Source of the DNA: Paraburkholderia aromaticivorans
GTDB taxonomy: Bacteria > Pseudomonadota > Gammaproteobacteria > Burkholderiales > Burkholderiaceae
Reading direction: 5' to 3'
NCBI RefSeq assembly: GCF_002278075.1
Contig: NZ_CP022991.1
Location: 434,001-498,000 of the forward strand
DNA: 64,000 nucleotides
The notes beneath the pieces are model-generated. The model was not told where the DNA came from. It saw nothing but the letters and a program-made list of their open reading frames with translations, and searched no databases. A program made the position numbers and the translations under genes. This document shows, piece after piece, positions 1-8,572 of the stretch; positions within the stretch are counted from its first letter, which is position 1; each line of letters opens with the position of its first letter.

Positions 1-123
1 ACCGGCATTCTTGCTGGCACCCTGACTCAGAGTGTCCTAAGGGACACGGTTACTAGCATGCAGGCGATGAATGACGCATTGAAAAAGCGAGCCGAGCTAG
101 CGTCTGGTCAACCGCTGAAATAG
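1..123 (+). CDS. 3' end of an unidentified gene (partial)
   Basis: An open frame enters from the left edge and stops with TAG at 121-123. The 40 visible residues are mildly helical with a basic, polar tail (ending GQPLK) and resemble no family I can name. Only the C-terminus is present, so no function is offered. The following ~220 bases before the glutathione transferase contain no convincing gene. Confidence 0.45.
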   Translation, partial: TGILAGTLTQSVLRDTVTSMQAMNDALKKRAELASGQPLK

Positions 124-347
124 TCGGTTAGAGCACCTGGGCAGCTCCCTGCTGACTGATTGATACCGGATGTCCGTTGACGAGCACGGCAGCTGACCGC
201 CTCGGGTCGGCTATGCCAATCGCAGCAAACGGTAGCCGGCTACGAGCGGTCGTTCGACATCAGCGTCAAGATCGTCAACAATCAACCAGTTCCTCGTCCG
301 CCTCGCGTTCACCGAGTCGCCAATTAACCAATTGTCAGGATAGCGCC

Positions 348-980
348 ATGCTCGAGGGCCCCCTTCGTCTGTATGCCGATACACAGTTCGCAAGCCCGTA
401 CGCAATGTCCGTGTTTGTGGCTCTCCAGGAGAAACAATTGCCTTTTGAGCTGTTCGCGGTGGACCTCGGGACTGACGCCAATCGTGAAGAGAGCTACGCC
501 GCCAGCTCATTGACTCAGCGCGTGCCCACATTAACGCATGGCGATTTTGCGCTTTCCGAGTCATCGGCGATTACGGAGTACCTGGACGATACTTTCGCGC
601 AGACGCGCCTTTATCCGCAGGATCGACATCTCAGGGCTAGGGCACGCCAACTCCAGGCGTGGCTCAGAAGCGACCTGATGCCCATTCGTCAAGAGCGCTC
701 GACGGAGGTCGTGTTCTACGCGAGGCAGGCCGCGCCGCTTAGTGCCATGGCGGAGCTCGCAGTGCAGAAACTATACTTTGCGGCGGATCGGCTTCTCCCA
801 GAAAATGCATCGAACCTATTCGGCGATTGGTGCATCGCCGACACCGATCTGGCCTTGATGCTAAATCGCCTCGTCATGAATGGCGATGACGTCCCCGCAA
901 AGTTGTCGACGTACGCAGCGCATCAATGGGAGCGAGCGTCGGTGCAGCAGTGGGTCATGCTGGACCGGCCTCAGCTCTGA
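348..980 (+). CDS. Glutathione S-transferase, YfcF-like
   Basis: A 210-residue cytosolic GST-fold protein. The N-terminal thioredoxin-like domain opens LRLYADTQFASPYAMSVFVAL and continues with QRVPTLTHGDFALSESSAITEYL, which holds the cis-proline (VPT) and the ES glutathione-binding pair. The C-terminal half is the helical domain and ends with a conserved RASVQQW motif. The start at 348 is preferred over an upstream in-frame start at 177 because homologues begin at this point and the 57 extra residues are low-complexity. Members of this family reduce peroxides with glutathione, in keeping with the ohr genes nearby. A decayed relative of its 3' end lies near 36.6 kb. Confidence 0.88.
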   Translation: MLEGPLRLYADTQFASPYAMSVFVALQEKQLPFELFAVDLGTDANREESYAASSLTQRVPTLTHGDFALSESSAITEYLDDTFAQTRLYPQDRHLRARARQLQAWLRSDLMPIRQERSTEVVFYARQAAPLSAMAELAVQKLYFAADRLLPENASNLFGDWCIADTDLALMLNRLVMNGDDVPAKLSTYAAHQWERASVQQWVMLDRPQL

Positions 981-1223
981 CCACCAACGCAAGCGGCAGA
1001 CTTCTACGTGGAACGACTGCCGGCAAGGGAGAGACTTCCGACATACCTCCATGAATTGCTGACAACCGCCAGCAGATGATCCGCCCGTTGCACAGACACA
1101 GCAACAGGCGCTCGCGGCACCGATCCCGTTCGAGATGAAGATATTCGGCCACGGACAAGACGTCCCGCTAAACGCCCGGGATGTACAGCGGATCGATTTC
1201 GATCCACCATTGAACGCGTGCCG

Positions 1224-2183
1224 TCATTCTATGGCCGCGCGGTGAAGTTGCCGCCAGTCGCCGGGCGTCACGCCCATCCGCTGAGTAAATACCCGCCGAA
1301 AGGCAGACACCGACTGATACCCGACAAGATCGGCAACCGCCTCGGTCGACGAAGTCGATTTTCGCAAAGCATTGGCCGCCGCGCTCATTCGGATATCGGT
1401 CAGGAGATCCAGTGCGGAGCGGCCGAGACTCGCCTGGAAATGCCGTGTGAATGTGGCGCGCGACATGCTGCAAAGTCCGGCCAGTTCAGGAAGCGTCCAT
1501 GCGCGAGCTGGATCACTGAACATGGCGGCAGCCGCGGGTGCGAGCCTCGGGTGGGCGGCTAGTGCCAGCATCCCGGTGCGGGCCTGACCGGCCTCACCCG
1601 CCGTCCGCAGCGTCAACGCAAACAGAGCGGACGACAGCGCGTTCAGCACGGCGCCGCTGCCCGTTTCGTTGTCCATCGCTTCGGCTCGCATCAACGCGAC
1701 CAGTCGGCTCAGGCGTTCGGCTTGCGGCAGACTCTGCGTAGCGGTGCCGCTATCTTCGGTCCGCACCACGAGTTCCAATGGCAGGTAGCTGCGGGTCAAC
1801 CTGTCATGAGGCGGCGCGACGACAAATCGGCCGCATAACATATCGAATGCCTCGCCATCGCCGCCACTTTCGTTGACAAGGAGGCTGCCTGAGGTGTGAA
1901 CCTTCGTCGGCGCCGGTGCGGCGCCGCTGCCGTCGTGCAACACGTGCGCCGAACCGTGTGGCAGTAGAGCGATATCACCCGGTCGCAAGTCGTAGGTTGC
2001 ACCGGATTCCACGTTCTCGAACACGGCCCTGCCGGTCAGCACAACGTGGTACGGCAATTCCTGGGCTCCGGCCTGAGCGTATTCGATTGCCCAGGGAACT
2101 CGCATCGCACAGCGAACTTCCACTTTCCCCGTGACAGTCACGAGCTCCATGAAACGGGTGAGCCAGTCGGCCTGATCTTGCAT
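1224..2183 (-). CDS. AraC-family regulator with cupin_6 sensor domain
   Basis: A 319-residue transcription factor. The N-terminal ~190 residues form the cupin-type ligand domain (RPGDIALLPHGSAHVL). The C-terminal ~100 residues hold the two helix-turn-helix motifs, including CSMSRATFTRHFQ and the AraC signature VGYQSVSAFRRVF. The ATG at 2183 is chosen because an AGGAGG box (2190-2195) sits 6 bases upstream; an upstream ATG nine codons earlier would bury that box. It is the last gene of a minus-strand run of peroxide and aldehyde-stress genes and may control them or the neighbouring GST. Its inducer cannot be read from the sequence. Confidence 0.9.
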   Translation of the reverse strand: MQDQADWLTRFMELVTVTGKVEVRCAMRVPWAIEYAQAGAQELPYHVVLTGRAVFENVESGATYDLRPGDIALLPHGSAHVLHDGSGAAPAPTKVHTSGSLLVNESGGDGEAFDMLCGRFVVAPPHDRLTRSYLPLELVVRTEDSGTATQSLPQAERLSRLVALMRAEAMDNETGSGAVLNALSSALFALTLRTAGEAGQARTGMLALAAHPRLAPAAAAMFSDPARAWTLPELAGLCSMSRATFTRHFQASLGRSALDLLTDIRMSAAANALRKSTSSTEAVADLVGYQSVSAFRRVFTQRMGVTPGDWRQLHRAAIE

Positions 2184-2226
2184 ATCGGACCTCCTTTTTG
2201 AACGCGACAAGACGACTTCCCGTCGT

Positions 2227-2674
2227 TCATTGGCCGGGTTTGACGAGCCTGACTAGCTCGTTGCGCAGCGCCGCGACAGCCTTTTGCACTTGGGCGAATT
2301 TGTGCGGTGCCATGCACCACACCCCTGAGAGTTTCATCCGCGGGGCCTGGTCGCACCAGCCGACGCCGCTTTTGTCAGGAGGATCCGCACCTGGCGCTGG
2401 TCTTCCGGATTGCGCTTTTTGCAGGTCACCCGCCACCTGGAGCTTCTTCAGCATTGGCGTAAGCGTGTTCGATGCGAGAAGAAGCTTTTCTTGCCCAGTC
2501 CACCGACGGTCTGATTGTCCGCTTCCCACAGCGTAAAGAGTGCGAAGTAATGCGTGTAAGTCACCTCAAGCTCATCGAGTATCGGCTCATGTCTTGCCGA
2601 ACGCCAGATTTGCGGCGTAGGCCGCCCAGGCACAGCGAATCGGAAAGCGTAAGCCCTTGCTCAGGGTATTGCAT
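2227..2674 (-). pseudogene. ohrR: ohrR (MarR-family peroxide sensor), frameshifted
   Basis: The pieces of an OhrR repressor are all present in order but in different frames. They are an N-terminus ending SDSLC (redox cysteine region), then AAYAANLAFGKT, then ILDELEVTYTHYFALFTLWE, then LLLASNTLTPMLKKLQVAG (recognition helix), then QKAVAALRNELVRLVKPGQ. At least three frame changes are needed to join them, so no full-length protein can be made. A GTG/ATG start with an AGGA box fits at 2674. OhrR represses ohr until its N-terminal cysteine is oxidised by organic hydroperoxides. Its loss next to two ohr genes would predict derepressed ohr expression unless another copy exists. Confidence 0.85.
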
Positions 2675-2741
2675 CTGTGTCCTTGTGGACTCAAGCATGA
2701 CGTCTCGCGATGGAATATTGCTGCGTGCCCAATCATTCGCT

Positions 2742-3134
2742 TCAGTCAGGTTCGCGATACAAGGCACCAAGCTTGTTGCCGTCTGGATCGCGCAGATAGG
2801 CGAGATAGAGGCTGCCGTATGCGGTCTCACGCACTCCGGGCGGCGCTTCAGCCGAAGTTCCGCCATTGGCGACGCCGGCGGCATGCCACCGGTCGACCTG
2901 TTCGACCGACTGGCAGGCAAACCCGATCGTCCCACCGTTGGCAGAAGTGGCAGGTTGACCATTGAGTGGCTGGGTGATGATGAAAAGCGTCGTGTCGGCG
3001 CGATAGACGTAGCGCCGACGCTGATCGTTGTCATCGCTGATGCCTTCGCCATAACCGAGTGGGCCCAGCACCGCATCGTAAAAGCGTTTTGCTGTCTTCA
3101 GGTCGTTGGTGCCGACCACTACGTGACTGAACAT
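2742..3134 (-). CDS. VOC (glyoxalase/bleomycin-resistance) superfamily protein
   Basis: A 130-residue vicinal-oxygen-chelate protein with the paired beta-alpha-beta-beta-beta fold. It begins MFSHVVVGTNDLKTAKRFYDAVLGPLGY and ends YLRDPDGNKLGALYREPD, the usual first and last motifs of the family. GGAAGG lies 9 bases before the ATG at 3134, so this start is preferred to the ATG at 3143 that overlaps the ribosome-binding site. Substrate is unknown; related proteins act on glutathione conjugates or are ring-cleavage or resistance enzymes. It sits between ohr and the broken ohrR on the same strand and probably shares their transcript. Confidence 0.85.
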   Translation of the reverse strand: MFSHVVVGTNDLKTAKRFYDAVLGPLGYGEGISDDNDQRRRYVYRADTTLFIITQPLNGQPATSANGGTIGFACQSVEQVDRWHAAGVANGGTSAEAPPGVRETAYGSLYLAYLRDPDGNKLGALYREPD

Positions 3135-3276
3135 TGTGTCCATCCTTCCAAATAGACGACGACCTGTCCGATGCTGCGGCCGATGCGCACGAAGTGCGAC
3201 CATGCGCGGCGGCCTCGCTGGAGTGCATTCTCACGGTCGAGCGGTGTGTGAAGAGGGGAATGCGCGCCTCATCCGG

Positions 3277-3723
3277 TCACGCCGTGACGATGTCCGTGAC
3301 GACCTCAATGTTGCCGCGCACCGACTTCGAGTACGGGCAGATCTGATGGGCCAGGTGCGCAATCGACTCGACGACTTCCCGATCGAGGCCCGGCACACGA
3401 ACAGTGAACTGGGCGCCGAGGAACCACGCGGAACCGGTCTGCCCGATGTTGACCTTGATGTCGACGGAATAATCCGGCGGCAGCGTTACCTTCTTTAGCT
3501 GGGCCGCCATCCCGAACACGGTGGTATAGCAGGCCGACCAGGCGCCAGCAAACAACTGCTCGGCTCGTGGGTGCGGCTCGGTGGCGACGAATTCGACGTT
3601 CTCGACATCGGGGGCGGTCAGTTTGAGGTCATAGACACCAAACTCGCCGCGCTGGGCGTCCGGATTGCGGTTGACCGTCGCGTGCGTGTTACCTGAATTA
3701 AGGACTTTCTCGATCTTTTCCAT
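3277..3723 (-). CDS. ohr: Organic hydroperoxide resistance protein (Ohr/OsmC family), copy 1
   Basis: A 148-residue thiol peroxidase that reduces organic and fatty-acid hydroperoxides in the cytosol. The two catalytic cysteines are seen in GAWSACYTTVF and HQICPYSKSVRGN, with the partner arginine/glutamate of the family in PHPRAEQLF. Length matches the Ohr subgroup. The ATG at 3723 has AAGGAA 6 bases upstream. A palindrome lies in its promoter at 3779-3790. A second, about 65% similar copy lies directly upstream on the same strand. Confidence 0.93.
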   Translation of the reverse strand: MEKIEKVLNSGNTHATVNRNPDAQRGEFGVYDLKLTAPDVENVEFVATEPHPRAEQLFAGAWSACYTTVFGMAAQLKKVTLPPDYSVDIKVNIGQTGSAWFLGAQFTVRVPGLDREVVESIAHLAHQICPYSKSVRGNIEVVTDIVTA

Positions 3724-3778
3724 GATGGTTTCCTTCGTAACTGTAAGTATCAAATCTGATTGAGTCGCTAGCGATATA

Positions 3779-3790
3779 ATCGCATGCGAT
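3779..3790. promoter_or_regulatory. Candidate OhrR operator (12-bp perfect palindrome)
   Basis: ATCGCATGCGAT is a perfect palindrome, extended to a near-perfect 19-bp dyad from 3776 to 3794 with AT-rich flanks. It lies 56 bases before the ohr start in the only AT-rich stretch of the region, where the promoter is expected. MarR-family OhrR proteins bind short AT-flanked dyads over the ohr promoter; assignment to OhrR is inference from position. Confidence 0.55.
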
Positions 3791-3929
3791 TTATATATCA
3801 AAACGAAAATACGAGGCCTGCAAGGCGAATCAGGGTCAATTGCAAGCGCGATGCAATAGACATGAACGAAAGCCTTTCGTTAGTCCAATTTTCGCTAGGC
3901 AGTCGGTGAGCTTCACGTGCGTGGTTCGA

Positions 3930-4376
3930 TCACACCGTGACCACCGTCATGCCGACCTCGATGTTGCCGTGAACAGCTTTCGAGTAAGGGCAGATCTGAT
4001 GGGCGAGATGCGCGATCGACTCGACAGTTTCTGGCGCCAGACCCGGTGCTCGGACGGTGAATTGCGCGCCGAGACAAAACCCTTTACCGACCGAGCCAAT
4101 GCTGACCCGAATGTCGATGGAATAGTCCAATGGCAGCGTGACCTTTTTAATCGAGGCCGCGATCTCAAACGCGCTGATGTAGCAGGCCGACCATGCGCCC
4201 GAAAACAGCTGTTCTGCCCGCGGGTGCAACTCTGTGCCGATGAACTGGTGTTCCTCACCGCCGGGAGCGGTCAGTTCGAGGTTCAGAACGCCATGCTCAC
4301 TGCGCGGGATTTTGGGGTCGTGATTGAACGTAGCGTGGCTGTCGCCTGAGAAGAGGACTTTATCGATCGTGGTCAT
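3930..4376 (-). CDS. Organic hydroperoxide resistance protein (Ohr/OsmC family), copy 2
   Basis: A 148-residue paralogue of the downstream ohr gene, with both redox cysteines conserved (GAWSACYISAF and HQICPYSKAVHGN) and PHPRAEQLF intact. AAGGAG lies 6 bases before the ATG at 4376, which excludes an upstream in-frame ATG. The first Ohr motif region carries a C in KGFCLGAQF not found in copy 1. Two adjacent intact Ohr enzymes suggest different peroxide preference or a dosage effect. The 206-base gap between the copies holds the palindrome at 3779. Confidence 0.92.
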   Translation of the reverse strand: MTTIDKVLFSGDSHATFNHDPKIPRSEHGVLNLELTAPGGEEHQFIGTELHPRAEQLFSGAWSACYISAFEIAASIKKVTLPLDYSIDIRVSIGSVGKGFCLGAQFTVRAPGLAPETVESIAHLAHQICPYSKAVHGNIEVGMTVVTV

Positions 4377-4798
4377 GTTGAACTCCTTCGATGCGTGGAT
4401 AGGAGTCGCCACTTTAAATGGAGGTATTGCGCTTGCCGAGTCGCGAATGGCTCATAGGCATGCTCGAAAGGATCAACCCGTGGCTGGCGGTGTCGTCGCT
4501 CGGCGATTTAGCGACGACACAACCGTCCTCTTGATTTCGGTACCGCTCGCCCCGTCCAGCCGGCGTCGTCACGCGGTTCCGTGAACGGCTGCGGCGCCCA
4601 CGGCCAACTTCCTGAGGTTGCCGACAGGGCCGCGACCCGTATGCCGAGACGAGACACTCCCGGATGCGGGTAGTGAGGTGCGGCTTGCAAAGGCGCAAAG
4701 AGTTGCATATGTTCATACGTAAGCCACCGACCGTGACTCTGGAATCTCGCTGGCCGACCCTTCACGCGAATGATCACTACATCTGGAGAGCATCGGTC
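4377..4798. other. Intergenic region between divergent ohr and propeller genes
   Basis: About 420 bases separate the divergently read ohr copy 2 and the NHL-type propeller gene. Open frames here are short, GC-rich and without ribosome-binding sites. The promoters of both flanking genes must lie here, but no clear -35/-10 pair or operator stands out. Confidence 0.5.
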
Positions 4799-6730
4799 AT
4801 GGTCGAGAAAAAGTGGATTCATGTTGCGATTCTCGCCGCAGTGATCGCCTTGATTGCGCCGACGTGTCGGTCGGAAAACACCACGGACTGGCTGGCGAAC
4901 ACCTATGGCACGCTCGCCGCCCACGTGGGTAATACCGCGCGTTCCATGTGGGTCGCGCCCGAGGGTGTCATCTACACGGCCTCAATGTGGGACGAGTACG
5001 AGGGTGGTGTCGCCGTCTACCAGGCCGGCAAGAGCCTCGGCTCGATCGGGGCGCACGGAGAGTTTCAGGGTGGCGCGATCACGGGCAACGCGACGTCGAT
5101 CTTCGTGGCACTGCAGCCCGGCGGGACATACGGAAGTGGTGCGGTGGGCCGATACAACCGCGCCACTAAAACGCGGGATATGTTGATTCAGGTCAGCGCA
5201 TTTAACAACCTGCCCCGGGTCGACGTCGTCACTGGACTGGCCACGGCGGGCTCGCTCCTCTATGCGAGCGACTTCTATGGCAACCGCGTCCGGATATTCA
5301 CTACCGACGGTATCTGGAAGCGGGACATCAACGTCACGGCCCCGGGTGCCCTCGCAGTCGATAGCGCGGGCAACGTCTGGGTCGCCCAGAAGGGCGAGGG
5401 CTCGGTCGTCGAGTTCAGTCCGGCTGGCGCGCTGTTGAACACCATCCAGATGCCGGGTGGGGCGCGGCCATCGGCGCTCTATTTCGATGCGTCATCGGGG
5501 CAGCTCATGGTGGGGGACGAAGGCCCTGACATGAACATCAAGCGCTACAAGCTCTCGGGTACGCCGGCGCTGGCCGGTACATTCGGCATCCAGGGTGGTT
5601 ATCTCGATACCACGACGGGAATCAAAGGGCAGGTTGGCGACAAGCGCTTTACCCGCGTCACGGGCATCGGCAGGGACACCGCGGGCAACCTCTATGTGCT
5701 CAATAATCCGTGGGGCGGGAGCTGGGATCTGGGCCGCGACGGCGGCACCGACATTCACTCTTACACCAGTTCTGGCCGGCTGCAGTGGAAGCTTCAATCT
5801 CTCAACTTTGAGGGGATCGCCGCTGCGGACCCGGGTACCGACGGCGTCGACCTCTATGGAGGCACCGACATCTACACCGGCACCGCGGGGGGAACCTTCG
5901 TGGCGAACACAGTCGATCCGTTCGACTATCCCTCCGACCCGCGCATCAACATCAACGATCGCTCACGGGACGAGCATTTCGGTCAGCTTGCCACCGTCGG
6001 CGCAAACCGCATCCTCGTGGCATCCGGTCAGAATCCCGATACCTACTACTTCTTTCACTTCAATGCTGCGAATGGCTACATCGCAATCCCGGACGCCACG
6101 CTTCCCGGTGCGGCGTTCAACACGACCGCGGCGGTCAGGGCCGGATTTTGCATCGACAGCAAAGGAGGCGTGTGGGCCGGCCTGGACAAGACCGGGTACA
6201 TCTACCACTATCCGCTGATCGGCTTCGACGCCGGCGGCAAGCCAGCATGGGGGCCCGGTATTCCCATTCGCATTCCCGAGAGCATCAAGCCGTTGACGCG
6301 CATTGTCTATCTCGCGGACAGCGACACCATGATTCTCGGACAGGGGATTGTCGGGAGTACGGACTGGACGTCGATAGGTACGCGGGTCGAGGTGTATCAC
6401 GGCTGGAGCGCGGGCAACACCACGACACCCAATCCGGTGATCAACCTCGCTCACGCGGGCGCCAAGTCGATCGACGCGGCCGGCAGCTATCTATTTGTCG
6501 GTTACTGGTTCGGCAGCGGGCAAGCTTTGCCGAACATCGACGCCATCAATCTCGCTACCGGCAACCTCGACACTACCCTGGTCAACACCCGCACCAGTAC
6601 CGTCGACGCCAGCAGCGCCATCGATTCGATGTACGGCGTCAGGGCATACCGCCGGTCGACGGGCGAATACGTGGTCACGAAGAACAACGTCAAAGGTTCC
6701 AGCATTACCGTTTATCGCTGGACGCCGTGA
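4799..6730 (+). CDS. Exported NHL/SMP-30-like beta-propeller protein
   Basis: A 643-residue protein with a Sec-type signal sequence (basic EKK, then a hydrophobic run around residues 7-21). It then carries repeated propeller blades in which short motifs such as GALAVDSAGNVWVA, RVTGIGRDTAGNLYVL and GFCIDSKGGVWAGL recur about every 50-100 residues. Such repeats make six- or seven-bladed NHL/SGL propellers. GGAGAG lies 8 bases before the ATG at 4799, and translation from further upstream would place charged sequence in front of the signal peptide. The ligand or reaction is unknown. It converges on a second exported propeller protein. Confidence 0.82.
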   Translation: MVEKKWIHVAILAAVIALIAPTCRSENTTDWLANTYGTLAAHVGNTARSMWVAPEGVIYTASMWDEYEGGVAVYQAGKSLGSIGAHGEFQGGAITGNATSIFVALQPGGTYGSGAVGRYNRATKTRDMLIQVSAFNNLPRVDVVTGLATAGSLLYASDFYGNRVRIFTTDGIWKRDINVTAPGALAVDSAGNVWVAQKGEGSVVEFSPAGALLNTIQMPGGARPSALYFDASSGQLMVGDEGPDMNIKRYKLSGTPALAGTFGIQGGYLDTTTGIKGQVGDKRFTRVTGIGRDTAGNLYVLNNPWGGSWDLGRDGGTDIHSYTSSGRLQWKLQSLNFEGIAAADPGTDGVDLYGGTDIYTGTAGGTFVANTVDPFDYPSDPRININDRSRDEHFGQLATVGANRILVASGQNPDTYYFFHFNAANGYIAIPDATLPGAAFNTTAAVRAGFCIDSKGGVWAGLDKTGYIYHYPLIGFDAGGKPAWGPGIPIRIPESIKPLTRIVYLADSDTMILGQGIVGSTDWTSIGTRVEVYHGWSAGNTTTPNPVINLAHAGAKSIDAAGSYLFVGYWFGSGQALPNIDAINLATGNLDTTLVNTRTSTVDASSAIDSMYGVRAYRRSTGEYVVTKNNVKGSSITVYRWTP

Positions 6731-6902
6731 TCCTGTGTTTCGTCAGCGGGAGAGCGGCTAATTATGATCGTTCCAGCTACGATGAAAAACGATCACCACA
6801 GGCACAGGCGCTCCAGACCCGTAACCCATCGGATCGTGGAGCGCTGGTGGGAGCGCGCGTCCAGCCATTGTTGAAACGCGATTGTGGCAATCGTCATCCA
6901 AG

Positions 6903-6930
6903 CCGGCCCGTTAGACAATGACCGGGCCGG
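6903..6930. terminator. Hairpin shared by two convergent genes
   Basis: CCGGCCCG and CGGGCCGG form a perfect 8-bp GC-only stem around a 12-base loop. It lies 5 bases beyond the end of the minus-strand lipoprotein gene and about 170 bases past the plus-strand propeller gene. There is no strong T-run on either side, so it is either a weak bidirectional terminator or an mRNA 3' stabiliser. Confidence 0.6.
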
Positions 6931-6934
6931 AACA

Positions 6935-8056
6935 CTAGTGGGTCGAGAAAACCGAGATGCCGCCGTTGGGGAATCCTGCCGCGCCGGGCTGGAACGGTAC
7001 ATACACTTGCCCAAGGGTGCTGTCGATGGCGACAGAATGCGCCCCTGTGCCCACCGGAATCTTAAAGAGCAACTGCCGTGAGGTGCCATCGATTACGCCC
7101 ATCTGCGGGCTGAATCCTGACGCTGCAGCGGTGCCGCTCGTGACGTAGTGCCGGGCCGGCAGGAAGTAGCGGTTGGAAGCCGGATCGTAGTTGACCTGGT
7201 CTACCCCGCCAAAGGGCAGAGTCGCTAGAATTGCGCCACTCGAACGATCAAGGATCAGCGTGATGAGCGGGTCGCCGGCCGGCGGATCGCATCCCACGAG
7301 CACGTCGTTATTCGGGCCAAGCACGATTCCCGCCGGTCCGCATTTTCCTAGTGGAAACGATTTGCTGATAGAAGGACTGCCCGCCACGACAGAACTGCTG
7401 GTGATAACGTCGAGTTCGCCATCGGGATTGGCAGAGGTCCCGTCATTGTTGATCAAAAAGCTCTTCGAGGCAGGGTCATATGTGCATGCTTCGAGCCCAG
7501 ACGAACCGTTGAAAGGAAGCTTCACCACCGCTTTTTGTGTCAGCGTGGAGATGAACGTGACGAACGGCGGCGAATCTCCGGGGCTCGTATACATCACGAG
7601 ATGATCGTCGGGATCGTAGCAGCCCTCATCGACGCGGGATCCGGAATTGCTGACGGCGATGGTGTTGACCGTCTTTTGTGCAGCCGTATCGATCACCTTA
7701 ACGGAGTCGACATCGCCGACATAGATGGTGTTCGTGCCGGTAATGCCTACTATTCCGTCGGGCCCGGACTCATTTGTTGTGGCGCCAGCACCGACGAATG
7801 GCCCAGGGATCTGGGCGATCAACGTGTTCGATCTGGTGTCCACGACATCGACTGCCTTGTTATTACGGTCGGTAAGAAAGTACTTGCCGGCCTCGACGTA
7901 GCCGATGTCGAAACTGAATGGTGGGCTCGAAGCATTGGGCACGGCGATGTTCGTCAGTAGCTTTGGCGGTGTTGGTGCACTGACGTTATCGCCACCTCCG
8001 CAACCGGCCAATGCGGTCGCAGCGAGCAACATCAAGGTCATCATGCGCTTTTCCAT
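6935..8056 (-). CDS. Lipoprotein with YncE/YVTN-type beta-propeller
   Basis: A 373-residue lipoprotein: the signal peptide ends in the lipobox LAGC (Cys 19) followed by GGGD. The body contains YVTN-like blades (NKAVDVVDTRSNTLIAQI, NTIYVGDVDSVKVIDTAAQ, HSVAIDSTLGQVYVPF), which fold as a seven-bladed propeller. AAAGGAGA lies 7 bases before the start. It would sit in the periplasm or at the outer membrane. Family members bind metals, nucleic acid or small ligands, or are surface antigens; the role here is not known. Two inverted repeats lie in its upstream region. Confidence 0.85.
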   Translation of the reverse strand: MEKRMMTLMLLAATALAGCGGGDNVSAPTPPKLLTNIAVPNASSPPFSFDIGYVEAGKYFLTDRNNKAVDVVDTRSNTLIAQIPGPFVGAGATTNESGPDGIVGITGTNTIYVGDVDSVKVIDTAAQKTVNTIAVSNSGSRVDEGCYDPDDHLVMYTSPGDSPPFVTFISTLTQKAVVKLPFNGSSGLEACTYDPASKSFLINNDGTSANPDGELDVITSSSVVAGSPSISKSFPLGKCGPAGIVLGPNNDVLVGCDPPAGDPLITLILDRSSGAILATLPFGGVDQVNYDPASNRYFLPARHYVTSGTAAASGFSPQMGVIDGTSRQLLFKIPVGTGAHSVAIDSTLGQVYVPFQPGAAGFPNGGISVFSTH

Positions 8057-8113
8057 CGAATCGTCTCCTTTCTGTTTATCGGCCTGACCGTCGATCCATC
8101 AACTGGCCTGGGT

Positions 8114-8130
8114 GTTGAAATTCATTCAAC
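8114..8130. promoter_or_regulatory. Inverted repeat GTTGAA-N5-TTCAAC
   Basis: A 6-bp perfect dyad with a 5-base centre, 58 bases upstream of the propeller-lipoprotein start. Size and position fit a repressor operator; no regulator can be assigned. Confidence 0.4.
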
Positions 8131-8157
8131 CCATGGCCGACGACGATCAACGAGCGA

Positions 8158-8179
8158 TTTCTTAAGGAATCTTAAGAAA
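8158..8179. promoter_or_regulatory. Inverted repeat TTTCTTAAG-N4-CTTAAGAAA
   Basis: A perfect 9-bp dyad around GAAT, about 100 bases upstream of the lipoprotein gene. CTTAAG occurs in both arms and is itself palindromic, so the site could hold a dimer on either arm. It stands out against the GC-rich background and is a strong operator candidate; the binding protein is unknown. Confidence 0.5.
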
Positions 8180-8572
8180 TAGAAGTCTGGCGAGATAGCC
8201 ACGTTCCCATGGATGCACCTGGGCAGCACATGAATAGTGGCTATAGACTGGCTGTCTGGCTGACACAATGGCGGCGCGCCCGCAAATCGGAAAGTAAAAC
8301 TTTTTTATGGTCTACATTACGCGGACGCTATACCCGTAATGAGTTTGAAACGTCCGTGAGTGTGTTGGTGAATTGCCGGCCGTAATGTTCGCGCTGCAAA
8401 TCTTGCTGGCTCTGCGCGACGTGGGGGAGAGCAGTGAGCCATGCATGTCAGCTCACACAGGCGATCGGCTAATGCCTCGCGATGTGCGGACCTTGGGAAG
8501 CGGTGATCGAAAGCCGGAACGGGTCGATGAGCGCAAATCGCGGCCATGCAGTCGTCCGGCCGGTGTATAGCG

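Larger units (their letters stand above)
8057..8572. other. Upstream region of the propeller lipoprotein
   Basis: Some 515 bases between the lipoprotein gene start and the end of the next AraC gene. Two inverted repeats (8114-8130 and 8158-8179) and an AT-rich patch near 8295-8320 are the only structure seen. The frames present are short and lack start signals, so I see no gene. Confidence 0.5.
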
